Shown piece after piece: positions 60,953 to 64,000 of a stretch of 64,000 nucleotides of DNA (its first letter is position 1; the number at the start of each line of letters is the position of its first letter). Source of the DNA: Blasia pusilla (lineage: Eukaryota; Marchantiophyta; Marchantiopsida; Blasiales); assembly GCA_050084515.1 (NCBI GenBank), contig CM114271.1, positions 35,650,001 to 35,714,000 of the forward strand, read 5' to 3'. The translations under genes and the position numbers were made by a program. Below the pieces are notes generated by a model, which ran no database searches, had not been told where the DNA came from, and saw nothing but the letters and a program-made list of their open reading frames with translations.

Positions 60953-62578
60953 TCAAATTGAGTAACACCAATAGTACAACTCTAATATGTCCATTAACAC
61001 ATGCAATAGCCATGATAGGCGATATTGACATTTAGTTCTCCTTGAAGCTTTGAAGTTAGTCTTCACCATGGAATGCCAATGCTCCATGGCACTAGTTGTA
61101 TTATGATTTTCTCTCCTTACAATGCTCCGATATTGGGTGGCCCAACCTTGAATCTTGGGAACCCAATATGCTTCAAAGTAGTCATAAAATACAAGTTCTT
61201 GACCCTCCCACCGAACAGTTAAACCTTTAGCGGATACCACAGGATCTGTAAAGTCACAAAAAAGGCCTTGATTAAATATTGCATATTTTTATCATTTGGA
61301 GAGTGTTTTGGAACACTTATTCCCATGTTCTAAATACAAGTTCAATTATTTTGCAGTAGATGCTCTTCTAGTATGATGGATAAAGATTTGTACATATATT
61401 TATGATATACGTGACTTGAGCAAGCTTTTTCTAATCCAAGTCTTTATAATGGGATCTCTAACCTTCATACGCAAGTTAATGTTCTTGATCCATGCTTTGA
61501 GGATGTGCCATATGCAGAGAAACATCATGACATTCGGGAAGACATCTCTATATACAATGGAGGTGAGAGAATTAAACTTTTAAAGGAATCAACCCTTTGA
61601 AAGTGTTTGATTATAAAAATTTTACTATTCAAATTATACAATAAAATAAAAATAAATTAGAATTTTATTGGAGAGAAAACACATATGTAATTACAGCATG
61701 TTCCTCCTTGGACTCATCCATTATGAAAAAAGATGGCCTCCGTAACTTTGAAGATTGAAGTTCTTCCCTTATGTATTAATTGACTTTCAATTTGACGGCG
61801 CTTAACACCTTTGCAATATCAACTTGTTTGTCTTTACATCAAAGCCCAAGCATACATATGGAATTCCATTTTGAAATTCATTAGAGCAAAAAAGTGTAAA
61901 TAGTTGGAACTATAAACATAAGGAGAAAATTCAAATAGATAGTTGGAATTGGCAGCTTCCATATTCTTACATGAATATTTACTACCTACCGTGTCCATAT
62001 TTTCACACCAAATTAATGGAGAGATGAAATGTATTACCTTATAAAGGTTACTTCCAAAAGTTGAATCCATTCCTACTATGTCTCCTTGGTTCAAAGTAGC
62101 AAGCTTTTCAAGCATCCATGGTGTTCCGACTACTAAGAAAAATGGATCATATTCTGGTTTGTTTTGTTCTCGATACAACAAAGCCAAACATGGATGTTGT
62201 TGGACCCACATTCTTATTGCAGTTACATCATTGGATTGTAATGATGTGAATTTAGCTTCAATTGTAGTTTGATGTCACAAATATCTATTATGGTGAGGTT
62301 AATATCCCTTGACCATATCACGTTCTCAACTATACTTCTGAACACCTCTCTCTGATGTATTTGTAGTGTTCATTTAAAATGTATGTTGGTTGAACACTAG
62401 CTCTCAACAGACATTCAACAAACTCGCGACATCTATTAGATAGATGTGACACGATATGAGAATTTGCTATAATTGCACTCTTATCCAACATACTATGACA
62501 AAATTTGTTATTCTTGTCAATGTGTTCCCAATGCATCCACCAAATCAAACACAAATTTGATCTTTCTACATACACCAT
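60953..62578 (-). pseudogene. Mutator-like (MULE) transposase remnant
   Basis: Pieces read in order on the minus strand. 62578-62330 holds a helical stretch with SNRCREFVECLLRASVQPTY. 62211 down to about 62038 holds PFFLVVGTPWMLEKLATLNQ and GDIVGMDSTFGSNLYK, the first catalytic aspartate block of MULE transposases, followed by a donor-like GTAATA. Around 61.70-61.76 kb, FFIMDESKEEHA fits the second block. Around 61.49-61.55 kb, CIWHILKAWIKNINLRMKV fits the conserved W-H region. 61240-60953 holds AYWVPKIQGWATQYRS and NTTSAMEHWHSMVK, where the third acidic residue is expected. Frame changes and stops separate the blocks. No zinc-finger (SWIM) end or terminal inverted repeats were found. Family assignment is good; the intron versus frameshift status of each break is unresolved. 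Confidence 0.75.
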
Positions 62579-63330
62579 CTTTGCAAGGTGGCATTGACAT
62601 CCTCGAGATATAGATGTACCAAGAAATGTTGATCGAGCTAGGGGTCAACTGTTCATACCTTTCTTTATCCCTTTTTGTACACTCTTGGGGAGATCTTTTT
62701 TAAAAATGTTCCGAAAGTCATTTGGTCCATATGCACACCAATATTGGATTATATGGCAAGATTTGTCCTCTCATTGGAATTTCTAATCTTGAAGGCATAA
62801 TGGAAATTCTCTCTGTTTCTCTCCCCTTCAAGAAAATTTTTGAACCTATCTAGAGGGATCCTCTTTTGTCCATTTAAGATGAGTGGAAAAAAAGGGTCAT
62901 GGAGGAGGGATCTGAAGCACATGCTAAGGCTGTTCGAACATGTTTACATCCAATATTCAAAAGTGACATGATATTACATATAATATCCCCATAAAGAACT
63001 AAGTTAAAGACAATAATTGGAAAATGAATTGATGTAGAGAACTAAAGAGGGAAAAATATCAAAGCTCTGACATTGCCATAATGTGATATCCGCAATTTTG
63101 CAATTTTGAAGATTAACACATTCTTGTATTCAACCAGGGTATAGATCTCTTCCAAAATGAAGATTATTTGAAGTAAAGGTTGTATATACAAGACTATGTT
63201 GAAGATTATTTTTGCGTATTGGAAGAATGAGGCCTATTGGAGTGGATCACGAAGCTCCTAGGATAAGGCAGAGAGGTGGAACATCAAGGATTTGCCTTGG
63301 AGGAAAGGGAAATAAATTCACTAAGTCTAA
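62579..63330. other. gene-free AT-rich spacer
   Basis: Nothing recognisable; may include the outer part of the Mutator-like element, but no terminal inverted repeat was found. Confidence 0.4.
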
Positions 63331-63600
63331 AGACCAAGAGCGAAGCTCAGCAAAGACAATGAAGCCTAATAAAGAACCTATTTATGAAGTGCTTCGCTCT
63401 TTAACGAAGCACGAAGAAGAAGCAGAAGTACTTCGTTCGTCAACAAAGCACTAAGACAAATCAGTAGTGCTTCGCAGAAGAATGAAGAGGGAAGAACGAA
63501 GCACTTGGAACAAACGTGAAGAATGCAGCGCTTCGTCTTGGAGAGAAGAGGAAGAGCTTTGTCTTTAAAGGAAGAAGAAGATGTCCCGACTTCGCAATGA
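63331..63600. repeat. CTTCG/CGAAG-rich tract
   Basis: About nine occurrences of cttcg or its complement lie within 270 bp, many extended to gtgcttcg or cgaagcac, in both orientations and with irregular spacing. The plus strand is otherwise purine-rich (gaagaagaag). Confidence 0.7.
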
Positions 63601-63631
63601 AGATAAGACTATCCGTGATTCCAAGCGGCAC

Positions 63632-64000
63632 ACTGTTAGAGTTGTTAGGCTAGGAAGAGGCGTAACTTTCCGGAACAGATAGGAATTAGGACAGTTACAA
63701 CCAGCAGATTGCTATGAATCATAGGAAAAGATCAGAGAACCATAGATCAAAGTAGTTAAAAGATGCCAATAGGAACCATCTTAGCAAGAAGCCCTTCAGG
63801 TCTTAAGTACTCGTACCATTTGGAAGGATATTTAAGGAGCATAAACGTAGCTCTAAGCATCATTCTCTTACGCTGTCGTTTTGGTGTAGGAGTGGTCCGG
63901 GCAAGGGAGTAGTACCCTCTCGTACTTATATACACTTTGAAGCTTTTCATTCTTGATGGAATAGTAAAGAACTCAATTCTTTTATTATGATGTACGGCTT
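63632..64000 (+). repeat. possible LTR running off the window
   Basis: The stretch begins TGTTAGAGTTGTTAGG, a common start of plant copia LTRs. It contains a TATA-like ggatatttaagg at about 63826 followed by a pyrimidine-rich promoter-downstream region. No polypurine tract precedes it, and the 3' end lies outside the window. Confidence 0.35.

Noticed and set aside
1-64000. CRISPR arrays, bacterial operons or ribosome-binding sites
   Set aside because: The window is clearly eukaryotic, with spliceosomal introns and plant retroelements. No regularly spaced short repeats were seen.
1-64000. Organelle DNA insertions
   Set aside because: No rRNA, tRNA cluster or organelle gene sequence was recognised on either strand.

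Overview
The window looks like nuclear DNA of a land plant. It holds a mitochondrial pyruvate dehydrogenase subunit, a thylakoid-lumen pentapeptide protein and a plant-type cationic amino acid transporter. The last two are split by spliceosomal introns, and the rest is largely decayed plant transposons. The mix of long AT-rich gene-free tracts, CpG-containing tracts and a PHD-bearing Ty3/gypsy element suggests a seedless plant (bryophyte or similar). That placement is an inference; the sequence does not prove it.

Layout. 1-4.9 kb: AT-rich DNA, a possible unrecognised exon cluster (2.88-3.42 kb), a 76-bp near-perfect palindrome (3.49 kb) and a three-copy tandem repeat. 4.98-6.18 kb (minus): intact, intronless PDH E1-alpha. 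6.9-17 kb: a transposon graveyard with two small Helitrons, a Ty1/copia tail with polypurine tract and LTR, two short LTR-like copies in opposite orientation, a gag zinc-knuckle fragment and a broken spliced gene fragment at 12.26-12.88 kb. 17-23.4 kb: mostly gene-free. 23.46-27.25 kb (minus): seven-exon gene for a lumenal pentapeptide-repeat protein of the TL20.3 type, with one GC-AG intron. 31.16-38.51 kb (minus): fourteen-exon CAT-type amino acid permease, 675 residues. 38.6-56.4 kb: no recognisable gene, but a 304-bp tandem duplication (47.7-48.3 kb) and a perfect 35-bp-arm palindrome (49.73 kb). 56.5-60.06 kb: a third Helitron and a Ty3/gypsy element with an internal inversion and a PHD finger after the integrase. 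60.95-62.58 kb (minus): a decayed Mutator-like transposase. 63.3-64 kb: a CTTCG-rich tract and an LTR-like sequence running off the window.

The three host genes are independent housekeeping or transport genes, all on the minus strand and widely spaced, so no operon-like logic is implied. The most unusual material is in the mobile elements: a Helitron family defined here by three copies with matching ends, and the gypsy element whose polyprotein order has been broken by an inversion through the integrase zinc-binding domain. Most of that element's stop codons could each be explained by one C-to-T change.
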